A stretch of 64,000 nt of DNA from an uncultured Phycisphaerales bacterium (GTDB lineage: Bacteria; Planctomycetota; Phycisphaerae; Tepidisphaerales; Tepidisphaeraceae), in contig CAIQIQ010000019.1 of NCBI GenBank assembly GCA_903871935.1, positions 28,586-92,585 of the forward strand. Direction: 5' to 3'. A model generated the notes under the pieces. That model had not been told where the DNA came from, ran no database searches, and saw only the letters and a list, made by a program, of their open reading frames with translations. How positions within the stretch are numbered: position 1 is the stretch's first letter; each line of letters starts with the position of its first letter. Shown in pieces: positions 48,642-56,690 of this stretch. The position numbers were made by a program, and so were the translations under genes.

Positions 48642-50120
48642 ATGCGTGATATTTTAATGCCAGAGGTCGCTAAAGCTGGACCAGTCTTGACCATAAGGAA
48701 GTGGCTAAAGTCGGCGGGTCAGACTGTCTTGGCTGGAGAAGTGTTGGCGCAGGTTGAAGGCGAGCAGGGCCTTGTGGAGTTTGAGGCGGCCGCGGGTGGC
48801 GTGCTGGTTGAAGTGGTAGTGCCGGCGGGGAGGAGTGTGCCGGCCGGGACGTTGATTGGTCGCATGGATGAGGGCGAAAGGCCGAAAGTAGAGAACAGAA
48901 CGCAGAAAGAGGAGGCGAAGATGGATGCGGCAGTCATTCCGGTGCTGATGCCGCAGGCGGGGAATTCGATGGAGGAGGGGACGATCGTTAAGTGGCGAGT
49001 AAAGGAAGGCGACCGGATCACCAAGGGGCAGGTGATCTTTGAGGTGGAGACGGACAAAGCCACGATGGAGGTTGAGGCGACCGATGGCGGCAGGCTGGCA
49101 AGAATACTTGTAGGCGAGGGTTCTGTGCAGAGGGTGAAGGAGCCCGTGGCGTATCTGTCGGAGGGAGAGGTGAACGTCAGTGCCGCCTCCGCGCCACAGA
49201 AAGAATGGCCACAGAAAGCACAAAAGGCACAAGAACAGACAGTGAGTTCTTCTGTGCCTTCTGTGCTTTCTGTGGCTAATTCGTCTTCAGAATCGGTGAA
49301 GGCATCTCCGGCGGCGAGGAAGATGGCGAAGGAGAAGGGGCTCGATATTGCGTCGGTTGGTGTTGGCAGTGGGCCGGGCGGACGAATTCTGTCGACAGAT
49401 CTGGCGCGGGCCTCCAAAGAGCCGCCTAGAGGTGGTACTCCGGACATCGTTCGTCGGAAGATGACGAAGATGCGCAAGGCGATCGCGGCCAACCTGACGC
49501 TCAGCAAACAAACCGTCCCGCACTTCTATCTCCGCGCGACGATCAATGCCGATGCGATGATGGCTTTCTATCGGACGGAAAAGGCGAAGTATCCGTGCAG
49601 TGTGAACGATGTGGTCACGCTGGCGTGTGCCAAGGCGATCATGGTGTTCCCGGCGTTTCGGTCGAAACTGGATGGTGACGAGGTCGTCGAATATCCGGCC
49701 GCCAATATTGGTGTTGCGGTGGGAGTGAATGATGGGCTGACGGTGCCGATTCTGATCAACGCCCAGGTGATGACGTTGCAGCAGATTGGACAGAACACGA
49801 AACGCATCGCCGACAATGCCCGGGCGGGCAAGCTCGAAGGCTTTGGCCAGGGGAACTTCACGATCTCGAACCTTGGGATGTTCGGTGTCGAGGAGTTCTC
49901 AGCCATCGTGAACCCGCCGGAGCCGGCCATCCTTGCGGTTGGTGCGGTTCGCGAGGCCGTGATCGTGAAAGATGGCGCGATGAAGTCCGGAAGAGTGATG
50001 ACGATGACGCTCTCGTGCGATCATCGGATCATCGACGGGTTGCTTGGTGCGAAGTTCATGGCGCGATTGAAGGAGTTGCTTGAGAATCCGGAGAGAATGC
50101 AGCAGAGCGAGCAGCTATGA
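48642..50120 (+). CDS. Dihydrolipoamide acyltransferase (E2) with two lipoyl domains
   Basis: A 492-residue core subunit of a 2-oxoacid dehydrogenase complex. Lipoyl domain 1 (residues 1-76) has Gln42 in EGEQGLVEFEA where lipoyl-Lys is expected; domain 2 (94-175) has the normal ETDKATMEVEA with Lys139. A linker at about 182-220 contains an inverted repeat at DNA level. The E3/E1-binding domain follows (KASPAARKMAKEKGLD, about 223-260), then the catalytic domain with VPHFYLRATI, FTISNLGMFGVEEF and the active-site LSCDHRIIDG. Its stop overlaps the E3 start by 4 bases. The acyl group cannot be inferred. Confidence 0.93.
   Translation: MRDILMPEVAKAGPVLTIRKWLKSAGQTVLAGEVLAQVEGEQGLVEFEAAAGGVLVEVVVPAGRSVPAGTLIGRMDEGERPKVENRTQKEEAKMDAAVIPVLMPQAGNSMEEGTIVKWRVKEGDRITKGQVIFEVETDKATMEVEATDGGRLARILVGEGSVQRVKEPVAYLSEGEVNVSAASAPQKEWPQKAQKAQEQTVSSSVPSVLSVANSSSESVKASPAARKMAKEKGLDIASVGVGSGPGGRILSTDLARASKEPPRGGTPDIVRRKMTKMRKAIAANLTLSKQTVPHFYLRATINADAMMAFYRTEKAKYPCSVNDVVTLACAKAIMVFPAFRSKLDGDEVVEYPAANIGVAVGVNDGLTVPILINAQVMTLQQIGQNTKRIADNARAGKLEGFGQGNFTISNLGMFGVEEFSAIVNPPEPAILAVGAVREAVIVKDGAMKSGRVMTMTLSCDHRIIDGLLGAKFMARLKELLENPERMQQSEQL
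49208..49276. repeat. In-frame inverted repeat inside the E2 linker
   Basis: Arms of about 30 bases at 49208-49236 and 49246-49276 are nearly perfect inverse copies around the spacer AGACAGTGA, based on the repeated word RCCACAGAAAGCACA. Near-copies of the outer part (GCCACAGAAAG) also occur just upstream at 49193-49203. The sequence resembles dispersed intergenic palindromes, yet it is translated here as the Q/K/A- and S/V-rich linker of E2 without breaking the frame. Confidence 0.75.
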
Positions 50121-51526
50121 GTGAGCATTATCAGATCGCGGTAATTGGCGGGGGGCCCGGCGGCTATGTTGCTGCGCTCAAGGCCGGGCAGATGGGTGCG
50201 AAGGTGGCGGTGATCGAGAAACACCACCTTGGCGGGACGTGTCTCAACTACGGCTGTGTCCCATCCAAGGCGCTGCTGGCGTCGGCCGAGCTGCTGCACC
50301 ATATCCGGCATGCTGGTGAGTTGGGTGTGAATGTGGCCGGTCCGGTGACGTTGGACTGGGGCAAGGTCCAGGCGAGAAAAGACAAGGTGCTCGCAGGTTT
50401 GCGCGGGGGGATCAAAGGATTGTTGAAGGCCCGCAAGGCGGAGGTCTTTGCGGGTACTGCAACGTTGAATGGGCCGGGAAAGATTGTCGTTGAGAAGGAT
50501 GGAGCGAAGACCGTGATCACCGCCGACAAGGTGATCCTGGCGGCCGGTTCCACGCCGGCGCGGATTCCCGGCTGGCCGACCGATGTGAATCTCGTCTGCA
50601 CCAGCGATGAGGCGCTGCACTGGAAGGAATTGCCTAAGAGCCTGCTGATTGTCGGCGGGGGCGTCATCGGATGCGAGTTCGCGTGCATGATGCAGGCGTT
50701 CGGCGTTGAAGTAACGGTGGTGGAGATGCTGAGCAAGCTCCTGCCGAATCTGGAGGGCGCGATCGCCGATACATTGCACAAGAGTTTTGAGAAACGCGGG
50801 ATCAGAATCTTCACAAATGTAAAGATTGAAGATCTCAAGGCCCAAGGTAATGGCATTTCTGCTCGGCTCTCTAATGGGCAGACGATCATTGCGAGCAAGG
50901 CATTGGTGTCTGTTGGCCGACGGCCGGCGACGGCGGAGTTGGGCTTGGAGAGTGTTGGCATCACGGCCAACCGCGGCTTTGTCCGAGTCAATGCCAGAAT
51001 GGAGACCCCGGTGAAGGGGTACTATGCCATTGGCGATATGAATGGGCAGTGTCTGCTCGCACACGCGGCCAGCGCCCATGGCGTGGTGGCCGTTGAGAAC
51101 GCGCTGGGTGACGGGCATGAGTTTAGCGTGCCGATTCCCAACTGCGTCTACACATTCCCGGAGGTCGGATCGGTCGGTTTGACCAGTGAAGAGGCAGCGA
51201 AGAAGGGCTTGCCGATTGCGGTAGGGCACTTTCCGCTGTCTTTTCTGGGCAAGGCCATGGCGGTCAATGACACTGAAGGCTTTGCTCGGGTGATCCGTCA
51301 CCGCGAGACCGGTGAGTTGCTGGGAGTGCACATCATCGGGCACAATGCGACCGAAGTAATCGCGGCGGCCGGGACGATGCTCCACCAGAAAGCCAGCGTG
51401 AAAGATCTGGCGGAGGTGGTCTTCGCCCATCCGACGATCAGCGAATCGATCAAAGAGGCGGCAGAGGATGCGGTGTACGAAGCATTACACATGCCGCCGA
51501 GAAAGATTGCCAGGATCGCAGTGTGA
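50117..51526 (+). CDS. lpdA: Dihydrolipoyl dehydrogenase (E3)
   Basis: A 469-residue flavoprotein that reoxidises dihydrolipoamide with NAD+. FAD-binding IAVIGGGPGGYVAALKAGQM, the redox pair in GGTCLNYGCVPSKALL, NAD-binding LIVGGGVIGCEFACMMQAFG, the second FAD motif YYAIGDMNGQCLLAHAASAH and the C-terminal HxxxxE active-site segment VFAHPTISESIKEA are all present. Length and motif order are normal. It overlaps E2 by 4 bases, so it is the dedicated E3 of this complex. One of the three 22-bp repeats follows 16 bases after the stop. Confidence 0.96.
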   Translation: MSEHYQIAVIGGGPGGYVAALKAGQMGAKVAVIEKHHLGGTCLNYGCVPSKALLASAELLHHIRHAGELGVNVAGPVTLDWGKVQARKDKVLAGLRGGIKGLLKARKAEVFAGTATLNGPGKIVVEKDGAKTVITADKVILAAGSTPARIPGWPTDVNLVCTSDEALHWKELPKSLLIVGGGVIGCEFACMMQAFGVEVTVVEMLSKLLPNLEGAIADTLHKSFEKRGIRIFTNVKIEDLKAQGNGISARLSNGQTIIASKALVSVGRRPATAELGLESVGITANRGFVRVNARMETPVKGYYAIGDMNGQCLLAHAASAHGVVAVENALGDGHEFSVPIPNCVYTFPEVGSVGLTSEEAAKKGLPIAVGHFPLSFLGKAMAVNDTEGFARVIRHRETGELLGVHIIGHNATEVIAAAGTMLHQKASVKDLAEVVFAHPTISESIKEAAEDAVYEALHMPPRKIARIAV

Positions 51527-51541
51527 CCGCGCCGGCGGGCC

Positions 51542-51563
51542 GTTACGGAATAATCGATAATCA
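51542..51563. repeat. 22-bp repeat, copy 1, before the PHP-fold gene
   Basis: The stretch starts GTTACGGAATAATCG and ends ATAATCA, ending 2 bases before the start codon of the PHP-fold gene. It differs by one base from the left arm of the pair at 54807-54880 when read in reverse. Confidence 0.65.
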
Positions 51564-51565
51564 CT

Positions 51566-52780
51566 ATGCTTCGCAACAACTCCCACATCCACCTGCCACC
51601 GAACTTCTCGGCCTTCATCACGGTCCAGCAGGTGGTTGACCTTGCCTCTGCGCAGGATGTACGTGTTATCGGGGTGACGAACTACTACGACTATTGCGTT
51701 TACCGAGAGTTCGCCGAGGCGGCGAAGAAGGCGCGGATCTTCCCGCTCTTTGGGTTAGAGATCATCAGCCTGGTAGATGAACTGGTGAAAGCTGGTGTGA
51801 AGGTGAATGATCCCGGGAACCCCGGGCGCATGTATATCTGCGGCAAAGGCGTGACCAAGTTCGATCCGGTGCGGGGCGATGCGGCGGTAATCCTGGAGAA
51901 GATTCGTAAGGCGGACATCCAGCGGATGCGCGAGATGATCTCCAAGGCGGCCGAAGTGTTCTGCAGGGCGGGCGTGGGTTTGGGCGTCACCGAAGCCGGC
52001 ATCAGGGAGATGATTGTCCGAAGGCACGGCTGTCCGGCCAACATCGTCTACATTCAGGAACGACACATCGCCCAGGCATTCCAGGAGGCGATCTTTGCCA
52101 AAGTGCTGCCCGAGAAACGTGCCGAACTGCTTACTCGGGCTTATGGCATTACCCCGAAGTCGCCCGTTGATGATGCGGTTAGGACGCAGAACGAATTCCG
52201 CTCGAATCTCCTCCGGGCTGGCAAGCCGGCTTTCGTTATTGAGTCATTTGTCAGCGATGCCGAGGCATGCAAGATGATCCTGGCGATGGGCGGCATCCCA
52301 TGCTACCCCACCTTGGCCGATGGCGCCACGCCGATGTGCCCGTACGAGGAAACACCCGAGAAGTTGATCGCGAACATTCGGGCAATGGGCGTGGCAATGG
52401 CCGAGATGATCCCGGTGCGCAATACGCCCGAAGTGCTCTTGAAGTATGTAAAGTCGATGCGGGCGGCCGGGATTGCGGTCGTCGGCGGAACGGAGCACAA
52501 CACGCTGGACCTGATTCCGCTGGAACCGACATGCGTCAAAGGGGCTTCCATACCGGATGAAGTCAAAGCCATCTTCTGGGAAGGGGCATGTGTGATTGCC
52601 GCTCATCAGCATTTGGCTGCGAAGGGTGAGGAGGGGTTTGTCGATGCCTCGGGTAGACCCAATGCGAAGTACGCCAGCGCCGATGAGCGAATCAGGGCGT
52701 TTGCGGCGATGGGCGAGAAGGTGATCATGGAATTCCTGAACGGCAAGCAAGGAAAACACTATGCAGTGGCCGAAGTTTGA
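51566..52780 (+). CDS. PHP-superfamily metal-dependent hydrolase-like protein
   Basis: A 404-residue cytoplasmic protein. The N-terminal NSHIHLPPNFSAF supplies the HxH metal ligands of PHP domains, then VIGVTNYYDYCVYREF and IFPLFGLEI supply the next acidic position; later ligands may be in GGIPCYPTLAD and VVGGTEHNTLDLIPLE. PHP proteins are phosphoesterases (HisK, polymerase editing domains), so hydrolysis of a sugar phosphate is a reasonable guess, but the family member is not known to me. It lies between E3 and the aldolase gene, overlapping the latter by 20 bases, which ties its function to the catabolic cluster. Confidence 0.72.
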   Translation: MLRNNSHIHLPPNFSAFITVQQVVDLASAQDVRVIGVTNYYDYCVYREFAEAAKKARIFPLFGLEIISLVDELVKAGVKVNDPGNPGRMYICGKGVTKFDPVRGDAAVILEKIRKADIQRMREMISKAAEVFCRAGVGLGVTEAGIREMIVRRHGCPANIVYIQERHIAQAFQEAIFAKVLPEKRAELLTRAYGITPKSPVDDAVRTQNEFRSNLLRAGKPAFVIESFVSDAEACKMILAMGGIPCYPTLADGATPMCPYEETPEKLIANIRAMGVAMAEMIPVRNTPEVLLKYVKSMRAAGIAVVGGTEHNTLDLIPLEPTCVKGASIPDEVKAIFWEGACVIAAHQHLAAKGEEGFVDASGRPNAKYASADERIRAFAAMGEKVIMEFLNGKQGKHYAVAEV

Positions 52781-54800
52781 GACAGGTGAGGCTCCCCTGG
52801 AGCAGTTGGTGAAACTCTCCCGCTTTTACGGAAGTGATCCGGCGTTTGTGCTCGCCGGTGGCGGCAACACCAGCTACAAGGATGAAGGCACGTTGTGGGT
52901 GAAGGGCAGTGGATCGCCACTGTCGTCGATCTGCGCTGAGGGTTTTGTGCAGATGGACCGGCCGAAACTGGACGAACTGCTACTGCGGACGTTTCCGGAT
53001 GACCGCATGCAGCGCGAAGACCAGTACAAGATGCACGTGATGGCCTGCCGGTCGTTCCCGGAGAAGGCGCAGCGCCCCAGCGTCGAAGCGACTTTGCATC
53101 ACCTGGTGCCGCGGAAGTTTGTCGTCCATACCCACCCGGCACAGGTGAACATGGTCACTTGCTGCGTGAAAGGCGAGGAAATCTGCCGAGATGTCTTTGG
53201 CGATGCGATTGTCTGGATTGGCAGTGTTGATCCCGGTTTCCCGCTGGCGAAGGAACTCCAGAAGCAACTCGCGGCATACAGGACCAGGACCGGCCGGGAT
53301 TGCCCGCGTGGGGTGCTGATGCAGAACCATGGCCTGGTCGTGTGCGGCGATACGCCCGAGCAGGTGAAGGCGGATGCGGACTGGGTAATGGCATCATTGA
53401 CCAAGCACCTGGGCGAGGTCGACCTGACGGCCGCGTTTGGGTCGATGAGCCGATTGGACGCGACGGAGGCGCGCCGGCAGATCAACATGATCGGTCCGGC
53501 TCTGCGCGGCCTGTGTGCCACGGGTGAAAACCTGAAGATCGTGGCATTTGAGGATTCTGAGGCTGCTGTAGCCATTGCCTGTGGAGCAGAAGGCAAGAGC
53601 GTGGCCGCTGGCGGACCGCTTTCACCCGACCAAATCGTCTACTGCAAGAGCTTTCCGCTCTGGTTTGAAACCAGGACAGGTGAAACCCCGGCCGACCTGG
53701 TGCAACGTTTGCGCGAAAGCGTGCAGAGTCATGAGAAAGCCACAAAGGCGCTGCCCAGCGTGGTGCTTGTTCAGGGCGTTGGGCTCTTTGGCATTGGCGA
53801 TGACCTTGGGGCGGCCAATACTTCGAGCGCGATGTATCTCGACGCGGTAAAGGTTATGGCCGGCGCTCGCAAGCTTGGTGGCATTCGCTATTTGCAGCCG
53901 GACTTCCGCGAGTTCATCGAGAACTGGGAAGTGGAGAGCTATCGCAAGAAGGTGTCGCTTGCCAGTCGTGCGGCAGGGCGGGCCAATGGCAAAGTTGCCA
54001 TCGTCACCGGGGCAGCCCAGGGCTTTGGCCTGGAGATATCTCAGCAGTTTGTCGCGCAGGGCGGGTATGTTGTGCTGGCGGACATGAACGCCGATGGCGC
54101 AAAGAATGCCGCCGCGGAACTCTGCGCGAAGCAGGGAAGTGGCCGGGCAATCGGGCTGGCCGTGAACGTGGCTGATGGAAACAGTGTCGAGGAGATGATG
54201 CATCAGGTGGTTCGCGCCTATGGCGGATTCGATGTCCTGATCTCCAATGCGGGAGTCCTCAAGGCCGGCAGCGTGAAGACACAGAGTGAGAAGGACTTCG
54301 ACTTCGTCACCAGCGTCAACTACAAGGGCTTTTTCCTCTGCACCCAGAAGGCATCGCACATCCTCGCCATGCAGCGGCTGGCGAAGAGCGACTATTGGAG
54401 CGACATTATCCAGATCAACTCCAAGAGCGGCCTGCGCGGATCGAATAAGAACGGGGCCTATGCCGGCGGTAAGTTCGGCAGCATTGGTCTGGTCGAGTCA
54501 TTCGCCCTTGAACTGGTCGAGGATGGCATTAAGGTCAACGCCATCTGCCCGGGCAACTTTTACGATGGCCCGCTTTGGAGCGATCCGAAGAACGGGCTGT
54601 TTGTGCAGTATCTCAATGCCGGCAAGGTGCCTGGCGCCAAGACGATAGCGGATGTCCGCCGCCACTACGAAGCTCAGGCCCCGATTCGCCGCGGCTGCAC
54701 TACCGCCGACGTGATGAAAGCGGTGTACTATCTGATCGATCAGAAGTATGAAACCGGCCAGGCGCTGCCGGTAACCGGTGGACAGGTGATGTTGAAATAG
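52761..54800 (+). CDS. Bifunctional class II aldolase / short-chain dehydrogenase
   Basis: A 679-residue fusion. Residues 1-400 are a class II (zinc) aldolase: LAGGGNTSYKDEGTLWVKGS, metal ligands in KFVVHTHPAQVN, and LMQNHGLVVCGDTPEQ. Residues 410-679 are an SDR: IVTGAAQGFGLEISQQF (TGxxxGxG), SNAGVL, catalytic Ser and YxxxK in INSKSG and AYAGGKFGS. The same architecture is known from rhamnulose-phosphate aldolase/lactaldehyde dehydrogenase proteins (RhaEW, YuxG), so cleavage of a ketose phosphate and oxidation or reduction of the aldehyde product are likely; exact substrate unknown. It starts inside the end of the PHP gene. Confidence 0.9.
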   Translation: MQWPKFETGEAPLEQLVKLSRFYGSDPAFVLAGGGNTSYKDEGTLWVKGSGSPLSSICAEGFVQMDRPKLDELLLRTFPDDRMQREDQYKMHVMACRSFPEKAQRPSVEATLHHLVPRKFVVHTHPAQVNMVTCCVKGEEICRDVFGDAIVWIGSVDPGFPLAKELQKQLAAYRTRTGRDCPRGVLMQNHGLVVCGDTPEQVKADADWVMASLTKHLGEVDLTAAFGSMSRLDATEARRQINMIGPALRGLCATGENLKIVAFEDSEAAVAIACGAEGKSVAAGGPLSPDQIVYCKSFPLWFETRTGETPADLVQRLRESVQSHEKATKALPSVVLVQGVGLFGIGDDLGAANTSSAMYLDAVKVMAGARKLGGIRYLQPDFREFIENWEVESYRKKVSLASRAAGRANGKVAIVTGAAQGFGLEISQQFVAQGGYVVLADMNADGAKNAAAELCAKQGSGRAIGLAVNVADGNSVEEMMHQVVRAYGGFDVLISNAGVLKAGSVKTQSEKDFDFVTSVNYKGFFLCTQKASHILAMQRLAKSDYWSDIIQINSKSGLRGSNKNGAYAGGKFGSIGLVESFALELVEDGIKVNAICPGNFYDGPLWSDPKNGLFVQYLNAGKVPGAKTIADVRRHYEAQAPIRRGCTTADVMKAVYYLIDQKYETGQALPVTGGQVMLK

Positions 54801-54806
54801 GAATAG

Positions 54807-54880
54807 TGATTATTGATTATTCCGTAACGGGCATCGATACTGCAGAGCCATCCCTGCTGTTACGGAATGATCAATAATCA
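54807..54880. repeat. 22-bp inverted repeat between aldolase/SDR and zinc dehydrogenase genes
   Basis: Arms at 54807-54828 and 54859-54880 are inverse copies with one mismatch in 22 bases, separated by 30 bases. The left arm begins TGATTATTGATTATTCC and ends GTAAC. A third copy lies before the PHP gene at 51542. The hairpin occupies most of the 120-base gap and could be a terminator, an RNA-processing site or a protein-binding site. Confidence 0.75.
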
Positions 54881-54920
54881 ATAGGAAACCGTCAGGCAAC
54901 ACAGTCAGGGACCAATACCC

Positions 54921-56552
54921 ATGAGTACCGCAACCATCCCCGCGACCCAGTTCGCCATCCAACTCGTCGGCCCTGGCGAACTGAAGCTCAACATTTCCAA
55001 AGAGGTCTTCACCCCCGGGCCACATCAGATCCTCTGCAAGATTGAGGCGGTGGGACTCTGCTTTTCCGATCTGAAGCTGCTCAAGCAGTTCGCCGACCAT
55101 CCGCGCAAAAGCGAGATCGTGAAGGGTTTGGATAGTGCCGTGCTTGGTGAGATCCCAAGCTATGTTCCTGGCGACAAGCCCACCGTGCCCGGCCATGAGG
55201 TGACTTGCCGTATTGTCGCCATCGGCGATCAGGTGAAGCGACACAGACTCGGCGAACGCGTGCTGGTGCAGACCGACTACCGCGCATTGCCGACCAAGGG
55301 CTCCTGCGCCGCCTTCGGCTATAACTTCGAAGGCGCTCTGCAGGAATATGTACTGATGGATGAGCGGGTGATCATTGATCCCGATGGCGAAAGCTACCTC
55401 ATCCCGGTTGATGACAAGCTCTCCGCCAGCTCCATTGCACTGGTCGAGCCCTGGGCCTGCGTTGAGGATTCGTACGTCAATGAGGAGCGTGCCACGATCA
55501 AGCATGGCGGACGTCTACTCATCGTGACCGATGATGTAAGTTTCAAGCCCGAGCAGATCAAGCTCCCCCTTAGTTACAAGGGTGGACCGGCCGAGACTAT
55601 CGTACGCGCCAGCACGAAGCTGGCTGATCTGCCCAATGAGTCCTTTGATGACATCGTCGTCTTCACACCCGATGTGAAGACGATTGAGCAACTCAACGAC
55701 AAGCTCGCCGCTCGCGGCATCATGAACCTGGTGATGTGCAACCGAAAGATCGGTGCCCCGGCCAGGATCGGCGTCGGCCGGATTCATTACGGCATGACGC
55801 GTTGGATTGGCACCATGACCAGCAACCCCGCCGACAGCTACCGGTGGATCCCGAACACGGGCGAAGTCCGCGATAACGACCGTATCCAGGTAGTCGGGGC
55901 TGGCGGCCCGATGGGGCAGATGCACGTCATCCGCAATATCTGTTCTGGAAAACGCAACCTTAGCGTCGTCGCCACGGATATGGATGATGCCCGCCTGGCA
56001 TCACTCGCCGCCAAGGCTCAGGCACTGGCCGATGCCCGCAAGCTCAGTCTGCGCATGGTGAACACTGCCAGGACCAAACTCACTGAGAATTATACCTATA
56101 TCGCCTTGATGGCCCCCATACCCGTACTTCTTGCCCAGGCGGTTCACGATGCTGGTCCGGCCTGCCTGATCAACATCTTCGCCGGCATCCCAGCGCCGAC
56201 GAAGCACGAGATCGATCTCGATACGTATATCGAGCGGCATTGCTATATGTTTGGCACTAGCGGGTCGACCATCCAGGACATGAAGATCGTTCTGGACAAG
56301 GTGCAGACCGGCCAACTCAATACCGACTGTTCGGTTGATGCGGTGTCGGGTATGGCCGGCGCCAAAGACGGTATCGCGGCCGTCGAGAATCGTACGCTAG
56401 CCGGCAAGATCATCGTCTACCCGCAACTGCACGAGATGCCGCTAACTCCGCTGGCGGAGCTGGCAAAGAGCTATCCCACCGTGGCTGCCAAATTGCAGGC
56501 TGGCCAGTGGACAGGGGAAGCCGAACAGGAACTGCTTCGCGTGGCGAAGTAG
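54921..56552 (+). CDS. Zinc-dependent alcohol dehydrogenase, sorbose-phosphate-reductase-like
   Basis: A 543-residue medium-chain dehydrogenase, longer than the usual 340-410. The N-terminal catalytic domain has KIEAVGLCFSDLKLLKQFAD (zinc Cys), VPGHEVTCRIVAIG (His-Glu), GERVLVQTDY and LVEPWACVEDSYVN. A non-standard segment of some 110 residues follows (about 195-300) before the NAD-binding site VVGAGGPMGQMHVI. The C-terminus with MFGTSGSTIQDMKIVLDK resembles L-sorbose 1-phosphate reductase proteins. It would interconvert a ketose phosphate or polyol phosphate. It is the last gene of the plus-strand half of the cluster. Confidence 0.82.
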   Translation: MSTATIPATQFAIQLVGPGELKLNISKEVFTPGPHQILCKIEAVGLCFSDLKLLKQFADHPRKSEIVKGLDSAVLGEIPSYVPGDKPTVPGHEVTCRIVAIGDQVKRHRLGERVLVQTDYRALPTKGSCAAFGYNFEGALQEYVLMDERVIIDPDGESYLIPVDDKLSASSIALVEPWACVEDSYVNEERATIKHGGRLLIVTDDVSFKPEQIKLPLSYKGGPAETIVRASTKLADLPNESFDDIVVFTPDVKTIEQLNDKLAARGIMNLVMCNRKIGAPARIGVGRIHYGMTRWIGTMTSNPADSYRWIPNTGEVRDNDRIQVVGAGGPMGQMHVIRNICSGKRNLSVVATDMDDARLASLAAKAQALADARKLSLRMVNTARTKLTENYTYIALMAPIPVLLAQAVHDAGPACLINIFAGIPAPTKHEIDLDTYIERHCYMFGTSGSTIQDMKIVLDKVQTGQLNTDCSVDAVSGMAGAKDGIAAVENRTLAGKIIVYPQLHEMPLTPLAELAKSYPTVAAKLQAGQWTGEAEQELLRVAK

Positions 56553-56690
56553 CGCAAGCAGAATGCCCGCCTCCTTTGCCGATTCTCGCTTGTTTGGACG
56601 GTCCCACAGGCGATAATGCAGCCGGCGCAGGGCAAACGCGCGAAAAACCATTTGACCTTGCGTTTCACAGCAAAGGACAGGAGGCAGGGC

